A stretch of 53,046 nt of DNA from Chlorobium sp. Its GTDB lineage: Bacteria > Bacteroidota > Chlorobiia > Chlorobiales > Chlorobiaceae. Below are positions 16,743 to 25,614 of the stretch, piece by piece. A model generated the notes under the pieces. That model saw only the letters and a list, made by a program, of their open reading frames with translations, did not search any database and was not told where the DNA came from. A program made the position numbers and the translations under genes. Numbering within the stretch: position 1 is the first letter of the stretch; each line of letters starts with the position of its first letter. The stretch is from the NCBI GenBank assembly GCA_028277225.1, contig JANQHB010000075.1, forward strand, positions 1-53,046. The letters run 5' to 3'.

Positions 16743-16949
16743 TTCGAACAAATCAACCGTCACGAAGACACTGATCGAGAGATTCATACCGCACCGGCTT
16801 GCCGGGATTTATTGCTGCCTCTTGCCTCAAACGATCGGCCGAACATGAGGCTGACTGTCCCTTCCTGACCGCTCATCGAAATAGCATTCGAGACTTCCCG
16901 GAGACACCTCCGGCATTTGTGCTGATTGCCGATATATGTTCCCCCGGAA

Positions 16950-16979
16950 TGATTGAAGCGCGGAATAAATAGAGAAGTC
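16950..16979 (+). repeat. solo end of the GGGCACC-type element
   Basis: The bases GATTGAAGCGCGGAATAAAT followed by AGAGAAGTCC match the end of the complete elements at 17.4 and 19.1 kb. The rest of the element is missing. Confidence 0.5.
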
Positions 16980-16985
16980 CTTAAG

Positions 16986-17374
16986 TCCGGGTAATTGCGC
17001 TGTTCAAATTTGAGCGTGTATGTACTGTAAACGTTCCCGGTTTACTGTTCATTACAGCACACTACGACAGGCTGCTGGTCATGAAAACTCCCAGCGCGGC
17101 GTTGCGGGAAGCTCTACGGGTGCTGGGCCCATCAGACGTGCTTCTTGTGCCGACCTATTGCCATGCAGAAACCGAAGACAATCTGGAGCACTACCTTCAT
17201 TGGGCCTCGAAATCGGGCCACAAGTCCTATCATCTGTTCACCTGCGACACCCTCTGCGCGCTGGTCGCCGACTGCGGTTTTGCAGTGGAGGAGAGGGTGG
17301 TGCTTGAAATCGGGGAGGAAAGGCAGAAGCGCAGCCTGAATCTCGGATATGTGGTTGCCCGCAAACCGGCCTGA
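16986..17374 (+). pseudogene. C-terminal remnant of a class I SAM-dependent methyltransferase
   Basis: The open frame gives ...YDRLLVMKTPSAALREALRVLGPSDVLLVPTYCHAETED... and ends GYVVARKPA. This is the typical C-terminal third of small SAM methyltransferases (the PSAALREALRVL helix, the VPTYCH strand, the FTCDTLCALVADCGF helix). The SAM-binding Gly-rich motif and the rest of the N-terminus are absent, and a stop lies at about 16983-16985. A short ATG start at 17081 would give 97 aa without a cofactor site. It is best read as a decayed gene; element ends flank both sides. Confidence 0.65.
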
Positions 17375-17379
17375 CTCAA

Positions 17380-17526
17380 GGGCACCTCTATTAATTTGTT
17401 GCGCGCTTCAATCGCTTCGTTGTCCCGACGGGTCGGGATCAAAATCCTCATCCCGACCTGCCGGGGCTCCGGTATCGAAGTTTATCCCGATGCAATCGGG
17501 ACTCATGACAATTAATAGAGGTGCCC
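17380..17526. mobile_element. 147-bp MITE-like element, copy A
   Basis: The terminal inverted repeats are GGGCACCTCTATTAATT and its complement at the other end. The flanks are TCAA (17376-17379) and TCAG (17527-17530), suggesting a 4-bp target duplication. The right flank is the stop codon of the araC-type gene. It is the same length as the copy at 19142-19288, which lies in the opposite orientation. It encodes nothing. Confidence 0.75.
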
Positions 17527-18561
17527 TCAGGAACGTTGTGGACCCTTATGAAAATACATAGAGGCGCTCTTGTTTTTGCTCTCTTTGGCGAAAGCCTTGG
17601 GATTTATCCCGAATGTATTGCGAAATATTTTTGTGAAATGGCTGAGGCTTGAATAACCTACACTGAAAGCTGCTTCTGTTATATTGCATTCATTGCTGGC
17701 AATCAGATCGCGAGCTTTTTCAAGGCGTACGGCTCGCAGATACTCAAACGGGCATAAGCCGAACATCGTTTTAAATCCCTGAATTAGTTGTTTGTCGTTA
17801 AGCCCCACTCTGCGGGCGAGTTCCAGTTTATTCGGCGGGTTTTCCATCTCTGTTCTCAGGATTTCACAGACATAATGTATCTTCTCCGCATTATGATCAG
17901 CCGCCGGCTTCCGAGGTTTTTTCCCTGTCAAATGGTCCAGTTGTCTGAGTTGCAATGCGGCCAGTTCAAAGCCCTTGGCTTCCAGGAAAAACGTGTCGTC
18001 GGGATAATTATTAAAAGAGGCAAGCGCCTGGTATCCGCATATTTTCTGGGCAATGTCCAGGCTTTGTAACCGCTCAAGCCTGTTTCGGTTGCCGGCATGC
18101 CAGTCAAGAATATCCAGTGAGTCAGCAAGTTCGCTGCAGCGTCTTCCTGTCAGCTCTTCAAAAACAGCAGGGCCCATACAAACAGCGAATGACTGGATGG
18201 GCGTATTACTCTTTACCTCCATGAAAAGACTGGGTTCATATCCGGGAAGTTCAGGATAAGAGAATCCATCTCCCAGGAAAATCTTGGGCTTGGTAAAGGA
18301 TATGTGACCAAAACCTGAAAGACAAATGGGAAAGCATACAAGAGGCGGGTTTGCCTTTTCTCTGGTGAAGAGCCGGATTTCCCCGTTCCCGTATAAGGAA
18401 AAATTTTGAAACACGATAAAGATACCGCTTTGAAGGGGAAGCACTTCATACAGGCTGCCGGAGCCATAGCCGGGATTCACTTCGATTGACTGAGACTTGA
18501 GCTGCCCGTCAGCCAGCAAAGAAGAACTGTCAGCTAATTCCGGCATGTCGATCGAAACCAT
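17527..18561 (-). CDS. AraC-family transcriptional regulator
   Basis: A 344-aa activator. The start is the ATG at 18561 (MVSIDMPELADSS), preceded by AAAGGGGAAAG; an ATG further upstream lies in the small-RNA terminator and is rejected. The N-terminal effector domain spans about residues 1-215. The C-terminal double helix-turn-helix (about 235-330) includes LARRVGLNDKQLIQGFKTMFG and NITEAAFSVGYSSLSHFTKIFR. It is a close paralogue of the gene at 43360-44388. PchR/YbtA-type AraC proteins next to TonB receptors usually sense a siderophore and activate its receptor; here the 19.3-kb receptor is the likely target. Confidence 0.88.
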   Translation of the reverse strand: MVSIDMPELADSSSLLADGQLKSQSIEVNPGYGSGSLYEVLPLQSGIFIVFQNFSLYGNGEIRLFTREKANPPLVCFPICLSGFGHISFTKPKIFLGDGFSYPELPGYEPSLFMEVKSNTPIQSFAVCMGPAVFEELTGRRCSELADSLDILDWHAGNRNRLERLQSLDIAQKICGYQALASFNNYPDDTFFLEAKGFELAALQLRQLDHLTGKKPRKPAADHNAEKIHYVCEILRTEMENPPNKLELARRVGLNDKQLIQGFKTMFGLCPFEYLRAVRLEKARDLIASNECNITEAAFSVGYSSLSHFTKIFRNTFGINPKAFAKESKNKSASMYFHKGPQRS

Positions 18562-18581
18562 ATTCTTTCCCCTTTTTTTAT

Positions 18582-18659
18582 TTAAAAAAAAGCCCCTCTG
18601 CGGCACTTACAGAGGGGCTTAGGAAGGAGAATCAACAATGGTAAACACAACCAGTGTTG
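18582..18659 (-). ncRNA. predicted iron-regulated small RNA / leader upstream of araC
   Basis: A minus-strand copy of the same RNA. The 5' hairpin pairs 18650-18659 with 18633-18642 (CAACACTGGT/ACCATTGTTG), the linker is GATTCTCCTTCCT, and the terminator pairs 18590-18600 with 18611-18620 (AAGCCCCTCTG/AGAGGGGCTT), followed by T8. It ends about 20 nt before the araC start, so araC expression would need read-through or another promoter. Confidence 0.65.
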
Positions 18660-18664
18660 TTTTT

Positions 18665-18698
18665 AATATAGGAGATGATTTTATTCGGACAAATTAAA
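18665..18698 (-). promoter_or_regulatory. iron box and promoter of the minus-strand small RNA
   Basis: The palindrome is centred at 18689. On the minus strand, TTGTCC (18692-18687) is followed after 16 nt by TATATT (18670-18665). Confidence 0.68.
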
Positions 18699-19332
18699 AA
18701 TAAATAAAAATCATAGTTTTATCCCTGGCACTGGTTTTGTTCCCTTTTATCTAACAAGCACTTGTCACTGCGCAACAGCGCTTCGGCGTCGAAATGGGAT
18801 CAGTAGGCAGTCTTCAGTTGGCAATTCAAGAATGGTCGATTCCCGATACCCTCCGTGAAATCAAACCGGATATTTCACAGGGCCGACGGCGAACCCTGAA
18901 AAAAACAATCGGAAATCGGGGTCGGGATCGGGTTTCGGGGTCGAAAAACCAGTGACAAATGCTTCACCACACAAACCCTGCGGAAAGCTGCTCAACGAAA
19001 CAATTAAAGCGCGGAATAAACAAATAGAGGTGCCTTTAAAAGAACCCATTGGAAAGAGGAACACAAACGCAAAAAAAAGGAACGCAAACGCAAGAATTCC
19101 AAGACACATTGTGCTACCTATTGTTATCTGGGGTTTGTCAAGGGCACCTCTATTAATTGTCATGAGTCCCGATTGCATCGGGATAAACTTCGATACCGGA
19201 GTCCCGGCAGGTCTGGATGAGGATTTTGATCCCGACCCGTCGGGACAACGAAGCAATTGAAACGCGGAATAAACAAATAGAGGTGCCCTCAAGCAGTTTC
19301 AGTTTTTTATCAATAACGTTGAGGAGAAAAAA
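18699..19332. repeat. repeat-filled intergenic region before the 19.3-kb receptor
   Basis: Contains a degenerate family-B repeat (about 18797-18950; TCAAGAATGGTCGATTCCCG, then GGCGAACCCTGAAAAAAACA and GGGATCGGGTTTCGGGGTCG). It also has a solo right end of the GGGCACC element at 18993-19034 and the full element at 19142-19288. No gene and no iron box directed at the receptor are seen. Confidence 0.6.
19142..19288. mobile_element. 147-bp MITE-like element, copy B
   Basis: Reverse-oriented, near-identical partner of the 17.4-kb element. It is bounded by exact TCAA repeats (19138-19141 and 19289-19292), which look like a 4-bp target duplication. It ends 44 bp before the receptor start codon. Confidence 0.8.
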
Positions 19333-21345
19333 ATGAGTATCGCAAAACCGGCTCTCCTTGTTGCAATGCTGTTTTGTCTGTCCACCGCCCAGGCGGAAGA
19401 GTTCATTACTCTCGAGCCCATTACGGTCACCGCGAACAAGATCGAGGAAAACGAGCAGGAGGTATCGAGCTCGCTTACCGTTTTCAGCGGTGACACGGTT
19501 GATGAGCTGAAAATGGAAGGCATTTACGACGTTTCATCGTTTACGCCCAATTTCACGATTATCGAAAGTGGCGGACCCGGCACCAATACGCCATCCATTC
19601 GCGGCATGTCTGCCGATCTGCATACCGGTACGACTGCGGTCGGGCTCTATGTGGACGGGGTGCCGGTTCTGGGTGGTATAGGATATGAACAGGTGCTCAT
19701 CGATGTCGAGCGTATCGAGATCCTCAAGGGGCCGCAGGGAACACTGTATGGCAAAGGAGCCGAGGCGGGCATTGTCAACATCATTACCCGCGCTCCCGAC
19801 AACGATATGCTGTTACCGGTTTCAGTTGAACTGGGAGTGGACGGCAAGTTCAAAGCCGCTGGTACTATCTCGGGGCCGATCGTCCGGGATACGTTTTATG
19901 GAAGTCTGAGCCTTCTGCACGACCAGAAAGACGGTTGGGTTGAGGACACCTCGGGTGATACGGTCGATGATCTTGAGCAGAACTATGTGGCGGCAAAGTT
20001 GAGGTTTACCCCTACAGACGATCTGGATCTCACATTGAGCGGGACGTACTTCAAGTATGATAATGGACAGCCGCACATGAACCTGTCCGAGTCGGGCGCC
20101 ATGATGTACGGTCTCCCTGCACCACAGGACCGGGTGACATCTCCTTCTTTTGACGGCTATGATAAAAGCAGTACGACCTCATTAGCCCTGAAGGCGAAAT
20201 ACCGGATTTCCGATACAATGCAACTGACCTCGGTGACTGCTTATCGATATCATTCCATGGATTCAGATATTGATTATGACTTTTCCGAACCTGAATTTCT
20301 TCACTATCGCATAAAGAACGAAAATAAAAGACTTTCGGAAGAGTTGCGTGTCAGCTCGATGGAAACCCCGGTAAAGTGGATTGTGGGTATCTATGCTGAT
20401 ACCGATAAGTTTTCCGACGATTATGCCGCAAGCTCAATGATACCGGAACAGTCGGCAACAGTTGATGATGCCGTCAATGAAGGAAACTCCTGGTCGGCCT
20501 TTGCCCATGTGGATATACCTTTCGGGGACTTTTCGGTTCTTGGGGGAATTCGCTACGATTATCAGGAGCGAGAGTTCGACCAGCCCAGTTTCGGCATCAG
20601 CCATGAAGAAGAGTGGAGTGAGTTTTCCCCGAAGATAGGCATCGAGTACCGGATAAGTGAAGAGATGATGACTTATGCCACCGTCTCGAAGAGCTACCTT
20701 TCCGGCGGGTTTAATGCTTATGCGATGGAGCCACAGTACGTGTCGTTTGATGAGGAGAAACTCTGGTCCTATGAAATCGGGATCAAGAATACCTTCCTCG
20801 ACAACCGGCTGATCCTCAATGCAGCAGCATTCTATATGGACATAACCGATGCTCAGGTTTACGAGCAGGTTAGCCCGGTTATTCCTCATACGACCAATGC
20901 CGCCGAGGTAACAAGTAAAGGTTTTGAAATCGAGGCGATGTATGTGCCGGTGCAGGGGCTGACTCTGGAGACCGGGTTCGGCTACGTCGACGCCACTTTT
21001 GAACAATTCAGCGATATCTTGGGGGATTACAAGGGCAACAAGAAGCCGTTTGCCCCCGAATACACATTCAACTTCGGCGCTACATACCGGAGCTCGTCGG
21101 GCCTGTACTGCGGCGCCAACATCGTCGGAACAGGGAAAATGTACATCGACAAGGCCAATGAGCTGGAACAGGACGCGTTTGAACTGGTCAACGCCAAAAT
21201 CGGCTACGAGACGGATAATTTCGATGTGTATCTCTATGGAAAGAACATTTTCGATAAGAAATACGACAGGCCTTATACCGGCGACGTCTGGGTTGTTTAC
21301 AGCCGGCCGGCGGAATACGGTGCTACGCTGACATACCGTTTTTAG
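19333..21345 (+). CDS. TonB-dependent siderophore-type receptor (group 1)
   Basis: A 670-aa outer-membrane receptor. The signal peptide is MSIAKPALLVAMLFCLSTAQA, the TonB-box region is LEPITVTANK, and the plug contains SIRGMSADLHTGTTAVGLYVDGVPV and IEILKGPQGTLYGKGAEAGIVNIITR. The barrel ends GATLTYRF. GAGGAG precedes the ATG by 7 nt. It is closely related to the receptors at 30.3 and 51.1 kb and resembles FyuA/siderophore receptors in plug motifs. Its stop codon is followed directly by AGAGGTGC, a fragment of the GGGCACC element end. It lies downstream of an AraC regulator on the opposite strand. Confidence 0.9.
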   Translation: MSIAKPALLVAMLFCLSTAQAEEFITLEPITVTANKIEENEQEVSSSLTVFSGDTVDELKMEGIYDVSSFTPNFTIIESGGPGTNTPSIRGMSADLHTGTTAVGLYVDGVPVLGGIGYEQVLIDVERIEILKGPQGTLYGKGAEAGIVNIITRAPDNDMLLPVSVELGVDGKFKAAGTISGPIVRDTFYGSLSLLHDQKDGWVEDTSGDTVDDLEQNYVAAKLRFTPTDDLDLTLSGTYFKYDNGQPHMNLSESGAMMYGLPAPQDRVTSPSFDGYDKSSTTSLALKAKYRISDTMQLTSVTAYRYHSMDSDIDYDFSEPEFLHYRIKNENKRLSEELRVSSMETPVKWIVGIYADTDKFSDDYAASSMIPEQSATVDDAVNEGNSWSAFAHVDIPFGDFSVLGGIRYDYQEREFDQPSFGISHEEEWSEFSPKIGIEYRISEEMMTYATVSKSYLSGGFNAYAMEPQYVSFDEEKLWSYEIGIKNTFLDNRLILNAAAFYMDITDAQVYEQVSPVIPHTTNAAEVTSKGFEIEAMYVPVQGLTLETGFGYVDATFEQFSDILGDYKGNKKPFAPEYTFNFGATYRSSSGLYCGANIVGTGKMYIDKANELEQDAFELVNAKIGYETDNFDVYLYGKNIFDKKYDRPYTGDVWVVYSRPAEYGATLTYRF

Positions 21346-21772
21346 AGGTGCTACGAGTCAGGTGGGCGAAAAATAGTGTTGAATTGTGCAAGTGTTGAGT
21401 TGTTGATGTGTTTCGAATCGTACTCGTACTCGAAAAAAGTTCGGGATCCGGGATTCGGAAACAGTAAGCAGGCAAGAGATCAGTCGGCAATTGGCAATTC
21501 AAGAATGGTCGACTCCCGATACCGATTCTGACAGCGAACCCCGAAAGAAACAAACGGAAATCAAGGGTTGGGATCGGGTTTCGGGATCGAAAGGGAATCA
21601 GTCGGCGGTCTTCAGTTGGCAGTTGGCAAACTGCAAGACAGGACACAGTGAGGATGTCGGAGAATTGCTGAACCGTAGGGGCAGCCCCCTGTGGCTGCCC
21701 GAACTGGTGGTGGTTTCGATAGCGATACCGACGGCTCTCATGAGTTGACTTCAGGAAGACAGTTGACAGGTA
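21346..21772. repeat. repeat-rich intergenic region before feoAB
   Basis: Holds a family-B repeat (about 21480-21640, with TCAAGAATGGTCGACTCCCG and GGGATCGGGTTTCGGGATCG) and a hairpin at 21679-21700 (GGGCAGCC/GGCTGCCC). No iron box is visible directly upstream of feoA. Confidence 0.55.
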
Positions 21773-22009
21773 ATGTATAGGATGAAAACTCTTGAGATCA
21801 TGAGGCCCGGAGCCAAAGGCACAGTCAAGGACCTGGATGGTAACCAGAGCTTTCTCAGCAGGGCTGTTTCCATAGGTTTTACACCGGGAGTAGAATTTAC
21901 GGTCCTTCAAAATTACAGGCACTGGCCCGTTGTTGTCTGGCTGCGGGACACCCAGGTGGCAATCGGCAGGGATGAGGCGAGAAAGATAGTTGTTGATGAA
22001 AGCAAGTAG
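21773..22009 (+). CDS. feoA: FeoA family protein
   Basis: A 78-aa SH3-like partner of the ferrous-iron transporter, with RPGAKGTVKDL, a central SIGFTPGVEFTVLQN and a C-terminal IGRDEARKIVV. The start may be the ATG at 21773 or the one at 21782 (MKTLEIMRPG). The 3' end overlaps feoB, so the two are coupled. Confidence 0.85.
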   Translation: MYRMKTLEIMRPGAKGTVKDLDGNQSFLSRAVSIGFTPGVEFTVLQNYRHWPVVVWLRDTQVAIGRDEARKIVVDESK

Positions 22010-24101
22010 TCAATATACGGGCGGCTGTCCAGGAAACTGCTCCTGCTGTGAAGGAAAAACGAACATCGGCAGTATTAAAGGTGATCTTACAATCGCCCTC
22101 GTCGGTCAGCCCAATACCGGCAAATCCACTATCTTTAACATGCTTACAGGTGCGAGTCAGCATGTGGGCAACTGGCCGGGGAAAACCATTGAAAAAAAGG
22201 AAGGTATTTTCACTCTGGATGGAAAAATAGGCCATGTGGTCGACCTGCCCGGAACGTACAGCCTGACAGCAAATTCTCAGGAAGAAACCATAGCAAGAGA
22301 CTTCATTCTCCATCATACTCCTGATGTAGTAGTGATTGTCGTTGATGCATCCCAGCTTGAACGAACACTATATATGGTGGCCGAGGTGGTGTTGTTCCCC
22401 GTTCCTCTTGTTATTGTTCTGAACAAAAAGGATGCGGCTGAAAAAAAGGGCATTACAATCGATGCAAAAAAGTTGGAGGAACGTACAGGTGTAAAAACAG
22501 TCGCCATGTCTGCTCTGACCGGTGAAGGAAAGGATGAATTGATGGAAGCGATCCTTTCCACTGACAGCGACGCAGAATACTGCAAACCCGATTTGAACAA
22601 GTCGTTCGGGCCTGTGTATAAAGAGGTTCTGGAGTTATTACGGGAAAATAAAATCAGCGGATACCCGGTTGAGTGGGCGGCGCTCAAGCTTCTTGAAGAG
22701 GATAAAGCTGTTGTTGCAGACATTAAAAATGTATTGGATGCAAAGGCACGGCACAGGCTCGGGGTGATGCTGAAGGCCTGCAAACGGGGAACGATAACGG
22801 GAGCGGATGCCCGTTTTACATGGATCAAAAGACTCACTGAGAATTCGCAGATATCTGAAAAAGGAAGGGTAAAACAACACCGGTTCGACAGATTGGCCCT
22901 CCACCCCCTGGGGGGGACTGTAATCTCCCTGGTGATTCTTGTCCTCGGTATTATAGCCGCCTATATCATCATGTTACCGCTGATGATTCCCGGATACATT
23001 CTTTTTTTGCTTGCGGCAGGTACCTTACGGGACGTTTTGATTCCTGTGTCGCCCTTACTCGGCTCCATGTTTTGTGACGGTATTCTTTACGGGGTAAGCG
23101 CCGGGCTTGTCATGCTTGGATTTATCGGCGGGGTTTTTTTCATATTGGGAATCATGGAAAGCTCGGGATATCTCGCCAGGCTTGCATATCTGTTCGATCC
23201 TTACATGAATCGTGCAGGCCTGCATGGCAAGTCCGTTATTCCTCTGTTGATGGGACTTGTCTGTAATATCTTCGGAGTAATGGGAACCAGGGTCATTGAT
23301 TCATCGAGACAGAGGCTGGTTACCCTTGTCGTAACACCTGTAATTCCATGTAAAGCACTGCTTCTCGTTATAGGATTTATTACCGCCATTTTTTTTGGAC
23401 ATCTGGCCGTGCCCATATTCCTGTCCCTGATCGTTGTCATGATTGCCTACATCATCATGACATCCTTTTTTCTGAGAAAATATATTCTTCCAGGAGAACA
23501 GACAGGATTGATCATGGAACTTCCTCCTTACCAGAAGCCGATCTGGAAGGATGTGTTCATGTATGTCTATACCAAGGTGAAGTCCTTTTGGTACCGTGGA
23601 TTCTGGTTCATCACGATAGCCTTCTTCCTGACATGGGCAGCGGTCTATTTTCCGGGAGGTTCAATTGAAAACAGCTATCTGGCTGCTTTCGGTCATACAA
23701 TAGAGCCCCTGGGAAGAATAATGGGACTGGATTGGCGCCTGTTTATAGTTTTAATAATCTCTTTTTTTTCCAAGGAAGCCACTCTCGGGGTTATGGCGGT
23801 TATATTCGGTGCGGCTGTATCGGATACTGTCAATGTAAATTTCATTTCGATAGACATGGCTATCTGGGCAGTGGTCAATGGAGATTTCGGAGCGTATCTT
23901 GCATCTGCCGGAATTACTCCTGCAAGCGCATTGGCATTCATCTATGCTGTTTTCTTTTCTTTACCCTGTACCGGAACCCTGGCAATTATCTATGGAGAGA
24001 CCCGGTCCTATAAATGGACTGCGGGAGTACTGTGCTATAGTGTAGTTATGACATTTCTGATGGGTAGCCTTGCTTATCAGGCGGGACGTCTGATCTTTTA
24101 A
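21990..24101 (+). CDS. feoB: ferrous iron transport protein B (first system)
   Basis: A 703-aa inner-membrane Fe(II) importer. The G domain has GQPNTGKS (39-46), DLPGTYS and NKKD. About eight or more membrane helices follow with the two gate regions. An unusual N-terminal extension holds CPGNCSCC (C13, C17, C19, C20), placed to bind a metal or an Fe-S cluster. ATG codons at 21990 or 21996 could start it. It is clearly diverged from the second FeoB at 37.3 kb, which lacks this Cys motif. It is translationally coupled to feoA. Confidence 0.93.
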   Translation: MLMKASSQYTGGCPGNCSCCEGKTNIGSIKGDLTIALVGQPNTGKSTIFNMLTGASQHVGNWPGKTIEKKEGIFTLDGKIGHVVDLPGTYSLTANSQEETIARDFILHHTPDVVVIVVDASQLERTLYMVAEVVLFPVPLVIVLNKKDAAEKKGITIDAKKLEERTGVKTVAMSALTGEGKDELMEAILSTDSDAEYCKPDLNKSFGPVYKEVLELLRENKISGYPVEWAALKLLEEDKAVVADIKNVLDAKARHRLGVMLKACKRGTITGADARFTWIKRLTENSQISEKGRVKQHRFDRLALHPLGGTVISLVILVLGIIAAYIIMLPLMIPGYILFLLAAGTLRDVLIPVSPLLGSMFCDGILYGVSAGLVMLGFIGGVFFILGIMESSGYLARLAYLFDPYMNRAGLHGKSVIPLLMGLVCNIFGVMGTRVIDSSRQRLVTLVVTPVIPCKALLLVIGFITAIFFGHLAVPIFLSLIVVMIAYIIMTSFFLRKYILPGEQTGLIMELPPYQKPIWKDVFMYVYTKVKSFWYRGFWFITIAFFLTWAAVYFPGGSIENSYLAAFGHTIEPLGRIMGLDWRLFIVLIISFFSKEATLGVMAVIFGAAVSDTVNVNFISIDMAIWAVVNGDFGAYLASAGITPASALAFIYAVFFSLPCTGTLAIIYGETRSYKWTAGVLCYSVVMTFLMGSLAYQAGRLIF

Positions 24102-24118
24102 AACATTCATCAGTTACA

Positions 24119-24243
24119 GGGCACCTCTATTAATTTGTTGCGCGCTTCAATTGCTTCGTTGAGCGGATAGAAAGGGGTTTCTGTGCTCCGTTCGCCTTGC
24201 ATCCCGATGCAATCGGGACTCATGACAATAAATAGAGGTTCCC
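24119..24243. mobile_element. 125-bp MITE-like element, copy C
   Basis: The ends are GGGCACCTCTATTAATTTGT and the complement of GGGAACCTCTATTTATTGTC, with an internal replacement relative to copies A and B. It shares CTGTGCTCCGTTCGCCTTGC with the 3.0-kb element. It lies 17 bp after the feoB stop codon. Confidence 0.7.
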
Positions 24244-24387
24244 TTTAACCGCCCGGAAAACTTTCTCTTTTCTGTCATTCCCCTGCTCGTTTTTCTTGTC
24301 ATTCCCGTGCTTGCCCTGTGAAATAGATGCTCAAGATTTCACAAGGGCAACGGCGAACCCCGAAAGAAGCGATCGGATTCGTGGTCG

Positions 24388-24461
24388 AAAAACCGGATAG
24401 TAGAATCATGAGGAAAGCAGCTTGGTTTTGTCGGGGCTTGATTATAATTTGTCTAATTAAG
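24388..24461 (+). promoter_or_regulatory. duplicated control region with iron box, upstream of AraC at 24.5 kb
   Basis: The 73 bp 24388-24460 match 28815-28887 at roughly 66 positions. They end in the palindrome centred at 24452 (TATAATTTGTCTAATTAAG). Directly after the box the sequence GACGCCTCTA looks like an element end, and no -10 is found at the standard 16-nt spacing. Confidence 0.65.
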
Positions 24462-24514
24462 GACGCCTCTAAAAAGTGTCATGAGCGATCGTTCTAATAA
24501 AACCGTATCAAGCT

Positions 24515-25471
24515 TTGCTTTCAACCCATCAGATCAACACATCCTGGAGTTTCCTTAAAGGATTCGAGGCGTTTCCGCCCGAAAATGTCCATCATGCTGC
24601 ATTTTCATCGGGGATGGAAATGTTGTCCATGGATTTCACTGCCGATTCGTCATCCGAACACGTTGTTTCCATAGACCAGTCTCCGATCAGCTTCTCATTT
24701 CACATTTCAGGACACGTGCAAGGTGAGGTTGTCCACTCGATGACGAGAAGCGAGTATGTGACAAGTGAACCGGGAAAAACCGGTATTTTCTTCACTCCCG
24801 AATCACGCTTCAGGACGAAGCTGTTCGACCGTCAGCACTATCGCGTTATCACCATCTATATTGATCCGCACTGCCTTCGTGAAAAACTGGATGAAGAGAT
24901 GGATCAGGTTCCTGCCGGACTTCATGAAATTTTACAAAATTCTGCCCAGTTGCCCTACAACCAGAAGATAAACACGACCCCCCATATTAGAATGGTTCTG
25001 GATCAAATATTCAATTGCCCATACCATGGCGCACTGAAAAAACTTTTTCTGGAATGCAAGTCTGTAGAACTGATGATCAGCCAGCTTTCTGAAGCAGCGC
25101 AAGCTCCGGTTGAAAACCGTCGCCCGCGGTTGCAGCCACTCGACCGGGAACGGATTCATTTCGCCAAAGAAATTCTACTGAGTGATATGGGGAACCCTCC
25201 TTCCCTGCATGATTTGGCAAAAAAAAGTGGATTAAACGAGAATAAACTCAACCGAGGATTCAAGCAAGAATTCGGCACGACTGTCTATAAGTTTTACCAA
25301 ATGCATAGAATAAAACGGGCAAAAGAGATCCTGGATGAAGGCCGGTTAAATATCGATGAGACCGCTCACTTTCTCGGTTTCTTCGATACCACACATTTTA
25401 TCAAGCATTTCAAGAACTACTTCGGCACGACCCCCGGCATTTATTTTAAAAATGGCCCGTCCGGCCAATAA
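24515..25471 (+). CDS. AraC-family transcriptional regulator (PchR/YbtA-like)
   Basis: A 318-aa regulator with a TTG start at 24515. An internal ATG at 24620 with GGGG upstream is possible, but the paralogue at 28.9 kb keeps the longer N-terminus. The effector domain covers about residues 1-210. The HTH region has LHDLAKKSGLNENKLNRGF and IDETAHFLGFFDTTHFIKHF, ending in the family motif FGTTPGIYF. It lies 143 bp before the 25.6-kb receptor on the same strand, which is the natural target. An iron box lies upstream. Confidence 0.87.
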   Translation: MLSTHQINTSWSFLKGFEAFPPENVHHAAFSSGMEMLSMDFTADSSSEHVVSIDQSPISFSFHISGHVQGEVVHSMTRSEYVTSEPGKTGIFFTPESRFRTKLFDRQHYRVITIYIDPHCLREKLDEEMDQVPAGLHEILQNSAQLPYNQKINTTPHIRMVLDQIFNCPYHGALKKLFLECKSVELMISQLSEAAQAPVENRRPRLQPLDRERIHFAKEILLSDMGNPPSLHDLAKKSGLNENKLNRGFKQEFGTTVYKFYQMHRIKRAKEILDEGRLNIDETAHFLGFFDTTHFIKHFKNYFGTTPGIYFKNGPSGQ

Positions 25472-25538
25472 AATACCCTGTCTCACCCGGTACCTGTCAG
25501 TACCAAGCCTTCAAAGTACTATTTAAAATCGGTGATCT

Positions 25539-25567
25539 ACTATCCTATAAGAGCAAAATTGGATAGT
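25539..25567. promoter_or_regulatory. inverted repeat upstream of the 25.6-kb receptor
   Basis: ACTATCC (25539-25545) and GGATAGT (25561-25567) form an exact 7-bp inverted repeat with a 15-bp spacer. It is a candidate operator for the neighbouring AraC regulator. Confidence 0.35.
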
Positions 25568-25614
25568 GTGTAGCGGATTTGTAAAACGATTCGCAACGCA
25601 AAAGGAGAAGTAAA

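Noticed and set aside
17081..17374. Intact 97-aa gene
   Set aside because: The protein matches only the C-terminal third of SAM methyltransferases and lacks the cofactor site, so it is listed as a remnant.
18620..18696. Small antisense frame (MVNTTSVVFNIGDDFIRTN) starting in the RNA core with a good Shine-Dalgarno
   Set aside because: The equivalent frame is 2 to 10 codons in the other copies (stop immediately in unit 2), so the start-like sequence is better explained as the complement of target initiation sites.
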